Shown: positions 1 through 13,600 of the stretch, one piece after another
Layout: each line of letters begins with the position of its first letter
Numbering within the stretch: the first letter of the stretch is position 1
Notes under the pieces: generated by a model
Told to the model about the DNA's origin: nothing
Seen by the model: the letters and a program-made list of their open reading frames with translations, nothing else
Databases searched by the model: none
Program-made: the position numbers and the translations under genes
NCBI GenBank assembly: GCA_003864495.1
Contig: PEDN01001377.1
Span: forward strand, 1-64,000
Direction: 5' to 3'
From: Nemopilema nomurai
Taxonomy: Eukaryota > Cnidaria > Scyphozoa > Rhizostomeae > Rhizostomatidae
DNA length: 64,000 bases

Positions 1-1171
1 TTATTCCCAATTTTAATTGTTCTATTCTCCGTTAAAATTCATGTCTAAAAACTATTTCTATTATCTTCAGGGAGTTTTTTCCAACGTCCCTGACTAATCA
101 CTAAATCACTGATAAGTAATCACATTCATTGCACTAGCCCAAGAATCATGCACTGATTGCAATCACTGCAATCAGGATCCAGTGATTAGAGTAACCCCAA
201 TTCGATTGTGCTCCTCCATTTACCACTTAATAACTGCTATTGTATAAGGACCATGTACCAGTTGCAATTCACTGCACACAATTACACTCTACATTGTTGA
301 TTCAAGACTATGAACTTGTTGAAATCAATGTAATCACGATTATATGATTCGTTTATGGTATGAACCCATCACAAACACTCTGAGTTATTACTCAATCACT
401 GCACACAGTCGCACAACTGCACTTCCAATTCAAGACTATGCACCGCTTCCAGTCATTGCAATCATGATTGTATGATTCAATGTATGATTAACATGTGATT
501 GTGCTTTGACAGCCGAACTTTGGTGCGTTACGACCAGTTACCCACCCTCACTCTATGGCCGAAAAGATAAAGGTGACTACGACAAACTGTCGCATTTGCG
601 ACAATACAACGTAACTTTACATTTTCTACTACTTGGCTACGACAGTTATAACGCGATCATATCGTCACTGTGAAATTCTTTTATTGTGAAGAAGGCAGTT
701 TTCCGACGTAGTTACGATAGATTGTTATTCAACACGGTTATTTAACGTAATTTAGCATAACGTATATCATTATAATTTTGATATACTAGACAAAATATAA
801 TAAAGCACATCTCAACGTAGGCTTACATAACATTACGTAAAATAACGCAACTTGGCGTTTCGCCGCATGATGTAACGTTGCAGAACGTAGCGCGACGAAA
901 CATAACGCAAGGCAACATATTTCATCGAAACGACCAGTAATTAAAATTGGCGCAACGTAAGGTAACATAGGCTAGCGAAGTATCAATAACCCTTTACGCA
1001 ATATAGTAACGTAACAAGCATGTATGGAAGAAAATAAAATAAAATTAAATGTTGCATGGTAATATTAAATTATAGCCTGTTACTTTTAAGCCAAACATCA
1101 TAATAAAAATGAATTAACTACTCTTAAATAAAAAGCTGATTGAGTCATTTTTTCTTTTTTGAAATGTTTAG
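1..1171 (+). other. Intron (or upstream part) of the tropomodulin-like gene; repeats, no exon seen
   Basis: No open frame here is convincing. Positions about 272-486 hold two diverged copies of a roughly 120-bp unit, with shared words CACTGCACACA, ATTCAAGACTATG and GATT(A/G)TATGATTC. Positions about 780-1020 are crowded with short AACGTAA/AACGCAA words, which gives an unusual CpG density for this AT-rich DNA. Confidence 0.55.
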
Positions 1172-4100
1172 ATTGCGGAGAGCAACATAGGTCACGACTA
1201 TGTTCCGTTTATCAAACCACAGAAAGATTACAGCAACCACACATTGGAACTACCCCAGTTAAAATCAGTTCCAAGGGCAAGAAGCCCATCGCCTTTGCCG
1301 GATTTGACGGAGGAAGAAATCTCGTGTATTGAAAATGCAACAGAAGATGAACTCGTTGAAGTAGCAGGTACGTTGCATTGACTTCCAAAGATATATTCCT
1401 TTATAACGTGAACTTTATGGACTAAAGTTTTGAAGACCTGTTAAAAATTGCAAGTAAAAGAAGGTAAAATGGATAAGAGAGTAGAGTATTCATAAATACA
1501 TATTATATTTGAATAATGCTCGATTGTTTTACAAAAACATGTAAAAATGGTTTTGCGCCTTCCAAGTGCACATGCTTTGATATTGTATGTTAACTAAACT
1601 TTTGCTTCGTCTATATTTCGTGAAAACTGCAAAGCCATCTCAAGAATGGGATATTTTGCTAAGGTCAATTCATGTTTTGTCTGAAAGTAACACAAAGCAT
1701 AGAGCTGGATAATGAACCAAGTAAAGATGAGCTCTTTTTCCAAAAATTTATTTAGGGCAGTTTGGTTCCCTCGTTTGACATAATTGATACAACACCTTGA
1801 TCCGCAACGGTTTTCAAAAATTCTTCTCTCTGTAGCTATAAATGAAACATTTCTCACTCGTTTTTTGCAGCCCAGTTGAAAATGAATGAGCTTGTGACTG
1901 CAGAGCAGATTGAATCCATTAGCCGAGGAGACAAACCAACCGGCACTGGAATATTGAGGCCTAGTAAGTCGTCCTCCCATTTCAGAAAGTAATTATTGCC
2001 ACTCTCGGTGAATTCCAACCTATGTATCAGACTTTGACCTTCAACCTTTGACCCATGCATCGGATTTTGACCTTCAACATTTGACCTATGCATCGGATTT
2101 TGACCTTCAACCTTTGACCTATGCATCGGAATTTGAGTTTGAAACCAGTCTGCCTTAGTGAAGGTCTGGACTGGAACATACCGGAATGCAACTGAATATG
2201 AGACCGGTTAATTGAAGATCCGAGTTTTGACTTGAAGAAGTGCCGTACCAAACTCAGCTTTGAATCGTAACCTTTTTCCTTAGCCCTAGTGAGAACGCAG
2301 TACCCGCAAAAGTCATTTTCCATCGACGAAGATGATGACGAAGAAGAATATATCGATGTGGACGCCATGGTGAAAGCAATGCGAAGCAAAGGAGAAGACA
2401 TATCCATCATCGTCTGCAACAACCAGCCATATATGGACCCGGAAGTGTTAGAAGAAATCGCTGCTCACCTATTGGCTAATAAGGACATACGTCACCTCTC
2501 ATTGGCCAATTGCAACTTCACTGATGGTGTTGTTGATGTAGGTCTAGTTGCTGCGATTCATTTTCATTGTTCGTCAATACACTCTACAGTTATAATACAG
2601 TCTATACAATACACTCTATTCAATACAGTCTATACAATACAGTCTATGCAATACACTCAAAACACTATTTTATGTATATAACCAGATAAATAAATCCTGT
2701 CAGTATTAACTTGCGACGTCAAATATCACCATAAGTACTCTATATCACAGTATCAGTAATGGCTGCTGTTCTACTGCCTCGATAAATGTGTGCATTCTTA
2801 TCCTGAAAAGACAGAAAGTATTTTTATGCACGCTTTAATCATATGGAAGACCAGATATCAAAACAGAGAACCAGTAACTTACACCCCGCGTCCTTTTGAC
2901 ATATAGTTAGAATCGAATAATATATTTATTGTTGTCGCTCCTAGAGGTTTATTCTCTGAGAAATTTTGCACGAAAAGTCATTTTTGCTGTTCAAAAGAGC
3001 TTAAAAATCATAAAAGGTCCAAAGATCAAAGGCCAGATAAAAGGTCAAGGGCCAAGTATCTAAGTATGTTTCTTTTTTCTCTTTTAGTCGTTCGCAGAAG
3101 CTCTTGCAAACAATACGAAGCTGGAGACACTTAATCTGGAATCAAACTTTATCACACCAATGGGAATAAAGGTAATATTGAAGTTTTCACCTTGTAGATT
3201 TTCAGGAAGAAGACGATAATTGCTAAGTGCCGAGTTATTTGCCAGGTTTAGACATGAAAATTGGCAAAGTGTTATCAGATCCGAGTGAATTATTTGTCAT
3301 GAAGGAATGAAGAGCAGGACTATAAGATTTCAACTATTAGTCTTATCAAATCCAATTTATGATTAATTTATAATTGCTCCTTGGTTATTATCGATCATGA
3401 AACGTTGTAGGGACAATAATTGATATCTTAGCATCTAAAAGCTATTATCTTAACGAGTCTATTTTTCTCTAGAAAATACTGGATGCTATTCAAGATAGCA
3501 AAACGCTGAGGGAAATTCGTTTCGAAAACCAAGTACAAAGCCCTTACATTTGTATTAGCTGCGAGCCATCAAATTCTATTATCCTAAACAACAAAGTCTA
3601 GATAAATGTTTCATCAATTCAAATTTCCCAGATGCTGTTCATATTGAATTGTGCTTATATTTTATTACATGATATATTGAATCATACAGTATATATATTT
3701 TTGTACTTTTAAATTGATATCAAATAGTAAATGCATTTGTTATGATATCGTATTTTGACAAATTTTACATAACATGAAATCCTGCTAATTTCAAATTTCT
3801 ACTGATATCCATTTCATTGACCATACCTTACCCTTATCAAGTAAATGCATGACATTGATCCTACTAAATGTTATATTTTTAGTTAAGCTGAACAAATTTT
3901 TGGCTTTGATTCTTACATCCCTCACCTTTTCATTCCAGTACAGCAAAATTGGGCCTAAATGCGAAGCTGAAATGGGAGCTTGTATCGAAAAGAACTTTAC
4001 GTTGCTAAGTTTTGGTTACAGCTTTGAAACAAGAGGACCAAGGGACGCAATGAATAGACACATACTTAGAAACAACGATATACGTAAGTAAACCGTCGCT

Positions 4101-4689
4101 TGATATAGAATCATGTCTCCCCCCGTCAAAACACAGGCACCGAAAGTTTAGTTCATTATGGAATGAAATCCGGGGGGGCTTGGCATAGCATTGTAGGTTG
4201 CATGATCTTTGAAAACTTGTTGAAATATTGATTCGAATTGATCTGACTAAGAATTAAGCATTTACTGAGCTGCCAATTTCAACTTATTGAATATATTTAT
4301 CGATTTATACATCCTTTACCCCTTACACTCTTTACCTTGAACCAACTGTTGCAATAGCAATCTTGATTGAATTTTATTGCATATTTTGAAAGTTTTCGAA
4401 GTATTCGTTGTGATAGTCTTTGTGTTGTGAAATTTGAGACAATGTTTTAATTAGAGCCTTTTCGCGTCACTTAGTACGAGCTGCAAGGCGCAAAGGCGAA
4501 GTGTGTTACAACCTGGCAGAGCAGAAAAGAATCATTGCTAAGTTTAGGCCACCTTGGGTTCTACGAAGACCAAAGACCAGAGGCCCTGATGCGTTCGAAG
4601 GGAGGAAGATTGTCATGCGAGGAGACAGTAAGAGAAAGAAGAAGAAAGGCCCGGCTATGATGAATGAAATGCTGGCAAAAGCCGCACAG
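1172..4689 (+). other. TMOD: Tropomodulin body: acidic linker plus leucine-rich-repeat cap (7 exons)
   Basis: These seven exons encode the part that aligns by eye with ordinary tropomodulins. In order: the end of the N-terminal actin/tropomyosin-binding half (exons 1172-1367 and 1871-1963), the start of the LRR domain (2290-2537, after an acidic run FSIDEDDDEEEYIDVD), LRR strands (3088-3171, 3473-3532), the terminal LRR/capping helix (3939-4083), and a basic segment with KFRPPWVLRRPK (4457-4689). The splice acceptor for exon 3 is ambiguous between 2284 and 2290; both keep frame and differ by two residues. The acidic run before the LRRs recalls leiomodins, but leiomodins are known as a chordate group, so I call it tropomodulin-like. 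Confidence 0.85.
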
Positions 4690-7600
4690 GTTTTATTCAT
4701 ATATAGTGCTTCACTTTATTGCAATATCTTATCGCATTGTCCTCGAGTGAATTATAGTCAGTTACACTAAACTGCGTTTTATAATTTTTGTGTTGCATTG
4801 GGTTTTTGTTGCATTTTTTTGTATTGCATTGCATTATGTTGCAATCGAATTTCATTGTTTTTTATTATCACGCATTATATTGTTTTGCATTGTATTACAT
4901 AGCATTGTATTGTTCTGTATTGTATTGTACTGTATAGAATTTCATTGTTCTGTACTGTATTGTTTTGTATCTTATTGTTTTGTATTTTACTGTACTGTAT
5001 TGTCATTTATTGTATTGCATTGTATTGTATCTATAGTGGATCATATCTTTGCAGAAGATTAAAATATATCCAAGTGAAATAATATCCTCTGTAGCAATTA
5101 GGCTTACAATAAGACATTTGTTCTTTTTCAATCTTCTTCACAGACCTATCTTCTTCTTCTTTTCTGAATATTCTTCATACTTTATCTAATACTTCTTCAG
5201 GTCAGCAAAAGATGGGAAGATAAGGAACGGACAGGTGCGTTGAGCTCAGAATTCCAGCGAATCGAAGAGCAATCGAAGAAAAAGGCTGGAGATGATCAAA
5301 AAGATGCTGGTGATGACAAAGAAGAGAAGCCAAAGGAAGAAGGAACGGGAAGAAGAAGAGGAAGAAGAAACAGAGAAGAAGCTATCGATGAAGGAGATGA
5401 AGATGGTCCTGCAGAAAACGGAGATGTAAGGAAATAGTTTCTCTATTTGATAATGTCTTATGCAGGTTGTCTAAGGTAAATTTGAGTGAGCTAGGGAGAT
5501 TAGGATCACAAGCTACCATCAGCCGTTCAGAAGACGTAATCACCGAAGATCATTTCCAAAGCTCTAGGCCAATTTTTCAAGTAGCATTGGTTTGTGCCAG
5601 ACTACAGCACCTAAATTCAAAATCAAAACATCTGAAGGCTTACATTGTTACACAGCTACCTGTTAAAGAAAGCCCTTTCTCAGCAGTTTGTTAGTGTACT
5701 ACTCTTTCAGTAGTTTTTCCTGTCTAGCTAGCTAAAGCAGATATGTAGGAAACTTCTGTGTAAGTGAAAATGAAAGGTTTCTAATTAGTGTTAAAACCTT
5801 TTCTCACAATATCACTAGTTCAAATTTCCTACAGTATTATTCCTGTTCACTTTATTTCTTCCCTGGAACTTGCTCGGGGAAGATGTTGCCTAATGATTCT
5901 AGGATTACTGATTGAAACAATTAAGAGTAATGCTCGAATAATTGTCGTCCTCAACATTTTTTATTACTCAAGGTTATGCCAATATGCTTACATCATTTTT
6001 ATGGTTTTCAGTTCATTATTGACCATACACTTCTTGTTCAGGTCGGTCGAAGAAGAGGAAAGGGAATAGGTGCTGTACTGAACTCTGCGGACGGGCTAGG
6101 TGCGATGCAGCGAAGGAGAGGAAGAAGAGGAGGCGACATAGAGGATGAAGATGAACCAAAAGGTAAGAAGGAAGAAGAGGAGAATCAAGACGAGGCTGAT
6201 GGGAATCGAGGCAAAGGCAGAATGGATGCCGAAACAAGAAAAAGAGCAATGCGTGGCGGGAAGGTTATTCAAGATGAGCAGGTAAATGCTTTGTGGATTG
6301 CGGGGCAGTGGAGGCTGCGGGACAGTGGAGGCTGCGGGGCAGTGGAGACTGCGGGGCAGTGGAGGCTGTGGGGCAGTGGAGGCTGCGGGGCAGTGGAGGC
6401 TGCGGGGTGGCTAATTGACCAAACAGTTGTCGGTGAAAACATTCCATGAATTTTAACCATGTTTTGCTTATTTTTAGGCACCTCTTGGAGCAGCGACGCG
6501 AAGGCGCAAGAAGGCTGACGAGGACGAGCCGGAGGAGCTTGATTTCAGTCAGTTTGAGCAGAAGCCTGAGGAGGAGGAAGAGGTAAATGATGAAAAGGAG
6601 TCTAAAGATTCCTCCAGCAGAACGCGAATTCCCTCGGGTAGAAAAATTGTAGGACAGCCGGCGGCCGCTCTTGACACTGCGCCATTGCGAAGGAGAAGGA
6701 ACAAGATTCCAGCGGATGATGAAGAAGATTTGGACGCGATGCTGAGTAGTGTGGACGGGGGGAGCACTCAGTCTAAAGAGAAGAAAAGAGAACCAAACGG
6801 TAAGTGGTTATAACATTACCTAGTACAATATAGTACAGTACAATACGACACAGTACAGTACAGTACAGTATGATACAATACAATACAATAACGGTACAGT
6901 ACAGTATGATACAATGCAATGCAAGACAGTACAATACAATCCAATACAATAAAGTAACAATACAGTACAGTACAGTACAGTACAGTTCAATAAAAAACAA
7001 TACAATACAATGAAGCAACAGTACAGTATAATACAGTACAATACGATACAATGCAATACAATAAAATAAAATACAGTACAGTACAAAACAATACAGTACA
7101 ATACAGCCCAGTACAGTACAATACAGTACATTACGACACAGTACAGTACAGTATAATACAAAACAATACAATACAATCAAACGCAATACAATACAATACA
7201 GTACAATAAAAAATAATAAGATACAATAGAGTACAGTACAGTAAAATACAATAAAGTACAATACAGTATAGCCCAGTACAATACGACACAGTATAGTACA
7301 GTACAATACGATACAAAACAATACAATACAACGCAATACAGTACAGTACAGTAAAATACAGTATCAATATCCAAAGAATCATGCAGGTGACCATTGAAGT
7401 TGTTCTTGTGTAGAACCACTAGAAACCGACCATCAGGCGGCACTCCGCAGAAGACGAAGGGATGGCGACGAGGGAGAAAGCCTTGATGATCTTTTGGATT
7501 CAGTTCCTCGAAAAGAGGTTGATGATAGCGAGGTCGATGATGAAATGGACGAAGTCGAGGCTGGAGATAATACTGGTCGGGGCCGAGTTCCCAGTGGTAT

Positions 7601-10600
7601 GAGCTGCGTGTGTAGTAAACGCAGCACAATGTTCTGTCTTGTTTTAGTGAGTGGACCACCTTAAGGAAAGATGGTGGCAGTTGCCATGGCAGCGATATTC
7701 AGATCGAGCCACCTTTACAAAAGTTGATGGCAGAGGCCATAATAAGAAACTCAAGATCTGCGGTTCACTGTGCGAGATCAAAATTGTTTGCTTAGCAAAA
7801 AACAAGACAGAACATAGCAGTCTGCTTTGGTGTGTGCTTCTTTGGGATACTTCCTATTTCTTCTATAGAATACTATCTTTGTGTGGAGTTGGTTTCTGAG
7901 TGGTAACCAAATCGCGCTAATCGTTTCACTATCTTCCTTATCTCCTCTTCATCGTCTTCTTCTTCATTATCGTCTTCTTCTTCTTTTTCCTCTTCTTCCT
8001 CAAGTTCCTTCATCCTTAGAACACTATCTTTCCGTGGGTTTGTTTTCTGAGTGGTAACCAAATCGTGCTAATCGTTTCACTATCTTCCTTCTCTTTTCTT
8101 CATCGCCTTCTTCTTCATTATCCTCTTCTACTTCTTTTTCCTCTTCTTCCTCAAGATGCTTCATTCTTTTGCTTCACCAGCTTTTTCTGTACATCACCAA
8201 CCTTCTTCTTTGATTGGGTCGTAAACACGTGGGTCGTGAACACGTGGGTTGTGAACACGTGGGTTGTTCCATAGGACCTCTCTATCGAATAAGGATTTGC
8301 ATTAATGGTATAAACAAGGAGTCTAAGCTCGGTACCCGCATATACTGCAAATACCTTTTCCTCTTGCTTTCCATTGAAATCATAAAACACAATTTCCACT
8401 GTGCTTATTGCCTGAATCACGGTCAGTTTAATTTGCATTTCCATATACAAAGCTACTTATTGATTGGGCTAAATACTTAATGACTAATCCGTTTCCCAGT
8501 TATTGTGGCACAGAAGTATGTTTTGGATTGGCGCAACTTCTCTGTCTCTCTTATTTCCTTCTTTTCTTTGTGTGATTTCTCATTTCCCTGGTACCAATTA
8601 TGAATCCTCGAGCATGTTGTCGATCGTAGCCCATAGCCATACCCCACAGCCCTGGAACATAAAGCCACTCTTGACTGCCCTTGAAGTAATATCTTCTTCC
8701 CTTGACAGGGAAAGCGATCGGCTCGCAACCAGTCAACAGAATGGAGACAGCCTCAATGAAAGGTAGGCGAAGAAGGCGAGTTGCAGACGACGAAGAAGGA
8801 GAAAGCTTAGATGACCTCTTGAAGTCGGTAGACCAAAAGGCGGAATCAAAAGAACAGAACAACAATGATGCTGAAGTGGAGAATGCTGAAAGTAAAGAAT
8901 CTGATTCCAGGAGAAGCTCTGTCACTAAATTGCCGACCGGAAGACAAGTTGGAAAGCAAGAGGTGAGACTTTGCTCTTTATATCTTCTATGTCATATATC
9001 TAGTGTAGGTAGAATATGTTGTAGAATCATTCAAGTTTCGATAAAGAATTCTTTTGTAAAAGCCAATTTGTACGATTACATCCTACCCTATCCTGACTTT
9101 ACATGCAATGCGAGACAAAAAACTGAAGCGAATACAGAATGAGAAACACCATACCAATTAACGCTTATTCGTGCCCGATACTATGGCCACATGTATTCAC
9201 TTTTGACCAATGACCTCTGGCTTGAAACTATGGCGCTTAACCTTTGACCAAAAGCACCAATTCTCAACGCTGCATTGAACTACGAGCATTTACAGGGAAG
9301 CACGCGCTTGAGGCGCAGATTTTCTGGGGCAACTGGGTGAGCCAAACATTTACACGCTAGAACTCGAATTAAACACACTAAGAGAAATAACGCATGTCGT
9401 GTAGAAAACTGGCAAATCCATACATTTACACGCTAGAACTCGAATTGAACACACTGCGAGACATCACGCATGTCGCGTGTGGACAACTAGGTGAGCGAAA
9501 CATTTACATGCTAGAACTCGAATTAAACACATAACGAGAAATAACGCATGTCGTGTGGAAAACTGGCAGATCCATACATTTACACGCTGAAACGCAACTA
9601 TAACACTCTAAGAGACATCACGCATGTCGTGTGGAAAACTGGCAGATCCATACATTTACACGCTGAAACGCAACCATAACACTCTAAGAGACATCACGCA
9701 TGTCGTGTGGAAAACTGGCAGATCCATACATTTACACGCTAGAACTCGAATTAAACACACTGCGAGACATCACGCATGTCGCGTGTGGACAACTGGGTGA
9801 GCGAAACATTTACATGCTAGTACTCGAATTAAACACACTACGAGAAATAACGCATGTCGTGTGGAAAATTGGCAGATCCATACATTTGCACGCTAGAACT
9901 CGAATTGAACACACTGCGAGACATCACGCATGTTGTGTGGAAAACTGAGTGAGCGAAACATTTACATGCTAGAACTCGAATTAAACACATAACGAGAAAT
10001 AACGCATGTCGTGTAGAAAATTGGCAGATACATACATGTACACGCTAGAACTCAATTTAAACACTCTAAGAGACATCCCGCATGTCGTGTGGAAAACTGG
10101 CAGATCCATACATTTATACGCTGAAACGTAACTACAACACTCTAAGAGACATCACGCATGTCGTGTGGAAAACTGGCAGATCCATACACTTACACGCTGA
10201 AACGCAACTATAACACTCTAAGAGACATCACGCATGTCGTGTGGAAAACTGGCAGATCCATACATTTACCCGCTGAAACGCAACTACAACACTCTAAGAG
10301 ACATCACGCATGTTGTGTGGAAAACTGAGTGAGCCAAAAATGTACACGCTAGAACTCGAATTCAACGCTCTACGAGACATTCACATGTCGTGTTCGAGGT
10401 AACTGAGTGATCCATACATTGGCACGCTGAAACGTAACTACAACACTCTAAGAGACATCACGCATGTCGTGTGGAAAACTGGCAGATCCATACACTTACA
10501 CCCTGAAACACAACTACAACACTCTAAGAGACATCACGCATGTCGTGTGGAAAACTGGCAGATCCATACATTTACACGCTGAAACGCAACTATAACACTC

Positions 10601-13600
10601 TAAGAGACATCACGCATGTCGTGTGGAAAACTGGCAGATCCATACATTTACACGCTGAAACGCAACATAACACTCTAAGAGACATCACGCATGTCGTGTG
10701 GAAAACTGCAGATCCATACATTTACACGCTGAAACGCAACTATAACACTCTAAGAGACATCACGCATGTCGTGTGGAAAACTGGCAGATCCATACATTTA
10801 CACGCTGAAACGCAACTATAACACTCTAAGAGACATCACACATGTCGTGTGGAAAACTGGCAGATCCATACATTTACCCGCTGAAACGCAACTATAACAC
10901 TCTAAGAGACATCACGCATGTTGTGTGGAAAACTGAGTGAGCCAAAAATGTACACGCTAGAACTCGAATTCAACGCTCTACGAGACATTCACATGTCGTG
11001 TTCGAGGTAACTGGGTGATCCATACAGTGGCACGCTGAAACGTAACTACAACACTCTAAGAGACATCACGCATGTCGTGTGGAAAACTGGCAGATCCATA
11101 CACTTACACGCTGAAACGCAACTACAACACTCTAAGAGACATCACGCATGTCGTGTGGAAAACTGGCAGATCCATACATTTACCCGCTGAAACGCAACTA
11201 CAACACTCTAAGAGACATCACGCATGTTGTGTGGAAAACTGAGTGAGCCAAAAATGTACACGCTAGAACTCGAATTCAACGCTCTACGAGACATTCACAT
11301 GTCGTGTTCGAGGTAACTGGGTGATCCATACATTGGCACGCTAAAACTCAATTACAACACTCTTAAAAAACATAACGTATGTCGTGTGAAGAGCTGGGTG
11401 AGCCAAACATTTACACGCTAGAACACAATTTCAACGCTCCACGATACACCACGCAAATGACAGAAGCGCGAGTATCCACAAATGACGGAAGTGGCTGACA
11501 ATCTTTCTGTGAATGTCGTTCCTTAGGTCGCCCAATTGTCTCCGCTTTCGTTCAAAAATCGTCGTCGAAACCGAGTTTATGATGACGAAGAAGAAGATAT
11601 CGATTCACTGCTAAGCTCGGTTGCTCGGAAAAGCGAAGAAGAAGATGAAGAAGATGACGTGGAAGATGAGGATGGATCTGGGAAGATGAGGCGACGAAAG
11701 CGCCTACCACGTGGTAATAACGTTGAAGAAAACGAAGGTGGACTAGAAGTAGCGAAAAGGAAAGGGCGAAGCCGGATGATGATGGGCAGTGATGAAGAGG
11801 CGGAGGAAGGAAGCATGAGTGAAGAAGATGAAGAAGAAGTGGCTGTTGGTGAACTTAATGGTAAAAAGTCGACAGGGGAAAGAAGGAAGAAGCGAGCTGC
11901 TATCATTCAAGGTAAAGAGGGGCTAGGTGTTGCACAAAGGAAAGGGAGGCGCCAGCAATTTGGTGATGAAGATGATATCCCCGGTGATGTCACAGAATCT
12001 GAAGAAAGTGTGGACGAAAATGATGAATCGGCTGATAGAGGCAGGGAGCAAAAAGGAAAGAAGGAGAAAGGTGCAAGGATACCCAAAGGGAAACAGCTAG
12101 CATCGCAAGCGCGAGAAAGTCTTGGTGCCGTGACCATGAAAGATCGTCGTAGACGTGTCATACATGACGAAGAGGAAGATATAGACTCAATGCTAGCGGA
12201 TACCGTTGTTGCGAAGGATGACTCGGATGACAAAGCAGATCAAAATAACAACGAAACCAAGAAGGACAGGGAAGCAAGGATACCTAAGGGTCAAAGAATT
12301 ACTGCGCCTCCACAGAGTGGTTTAGAAGCAGCTTCGTTTAAGGGACGGCGTCGACCTAGAATCGAGGATGAGGTGAGATGGATGGGATAGATAGGTGCCT
12401 GTGATGTCTGCTTCCATTTCCATGCAAAAAGGTTTTAATTTATACCCCTGAAAGCATCCCTACTAAATTATTCCCAAATACAGAAGCTTTTTGATAGCAG
12501 TTTAAATGGTCATTAGGCCGGCAGTGTTGATGAGTGAATCTCATTGTTAATTTTATAACTACCTGTTAACCTATATCCTTAATGTTATGTTTCCATGCAT
12601 AGGAGGAAGACATTGACAAACTTCTTTCGTCGGCTCCTGCCATTAAGAAGGAAGAAGAAAAATCAACAAAGGACGACAGCGATAAGGTTTAAATGATTTG
12701 GACTTTAATTTTACGAATAATGGTCTAATTGTTTCGCTAGACCCTAAGTTACTTGTTGCTATTTCTAATTGTATTTGTAACTGTTTGTTCCAAAATAATT
12801 TTGATTTCAAGAATGCTTATTCTCGAAGTTTGCTAGCTGGGTGTAGCCTTTTGCAACAATCTTTGACCTCTGGAATGACCTTATGACCCATGAGAGTCAA
12901 TAAGTATATCTGACAAGTAATTCTTTAAAATGAGGGTTTCTGAATTTACGGCCAATATTTTGCCTTCAGTTGACGAAAAAGATAGCAATGGGATTTATAG
13001 GGAGAAACTTGAAGAGAAATGAAAATTATAAAGGACATTTGACGAACACTTTGGCTTCAGTAAATTTCTTCTTAGGTTGCTGGGGCTTTTTATAACTAGA
13101 TTTTTCAAGTAGTTTCCTATTGTTCATTCTTTCTGGTTACGTATCAAATAAAAAAGATGGTTATGACATTTGTTTTCAGGCGGCTGAAAGAAGACGACGA
13201 CGCGGAAGAGGGGATGAAGAAGAGGAAGAGGTAAAGGACCTGGGACTGAATGATGAAGTTTGACGTCATTTTACAGCTTCAATCCCGCTTGAAGGACATA
13301 TTGGTGGCGATGCATCGTTGATCAGAAGTTTCATCAATTCTTTGATTTAATTCTTCTCATTGTTAATTTTGTCCCTTTCTAATTAATCTAGTAAGGTTGT
13401 TGTTCGAAAATACCCCAAGAAAGAATGACTTTTAGAAATGCCATTGAGGGCATTAGAATGTACAATGCCCGTCGTACACATGTTTTAAGCCCAAAGTGCA
13501 AAGCTTGATCTCATCGATTCGTGAAAAGAGCTTCCTAGTGTTTCTATGTTTGGACAAGAAATTTCACTTGCTGTTTCAGGAGGTTGCCAATGGCTACCAA

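Larger units (their letters stand above)
5201..12686 (+). other. Modular repeat extension of the tropomodulin-like protein
   Basis: About nine diverged modules follow each other across exons 6042-12686. The ideal module reads RIPxGKx(I/L)xxQPxxxLxxAxxKxRRRxRx, then DDEEEDIDxLLSSV, then a variable K/E/D-rich linker. Clear copies include RIPSGRKIVGQP with RRRRNKIPADDEEDLDAMLSSV (exon 6478-6799), RVPSGKAIGSQP with GRRRRRVADDEEGESLDDLL (7414-8962), LSFKNRRRNRVYDDEEEDID and two RIPKG copies (11527-12372), and the last copy, split by the intron before 12603. Some copies are weak (GLEVAKRKGRSR, GLGVAQRKGRRQ, GLGAMQRRRGRR). Each module alternates a strongly basic patch and an acidic amphipathic LLSSV-type helix. 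I do not recognise the module as a named domain. Confidence 0.8.

Noticed and set aside
5467..5694. A 75-codon plus-strand frame in the tropomodulin-like intron
   Set aside because: The flanking exons 5425 and 6042 already join in phase 0, the frame lacks the extension's composition, and it has no good acceptor.
6773..7394. Several long minus-strand open frames of I, V, L, Y and C residues that look like membrane proteins
   Set aside because: They are translations of the TACAG/TACAA array in an intron and appear in all frames.
9700..10821. Open frames of 82-93 codons in the 9.7-10.8 kb region
   Set aside because: They lie in the 76-bp satellite and simply read the monomer in successive frames.
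11577..12233. Serine-rich minus-strand frames opposite the tropomodulin-like exon
   Set aside because: They are shadows of GAA/GAT/GAG codons of the acidic exon on the plus strand.
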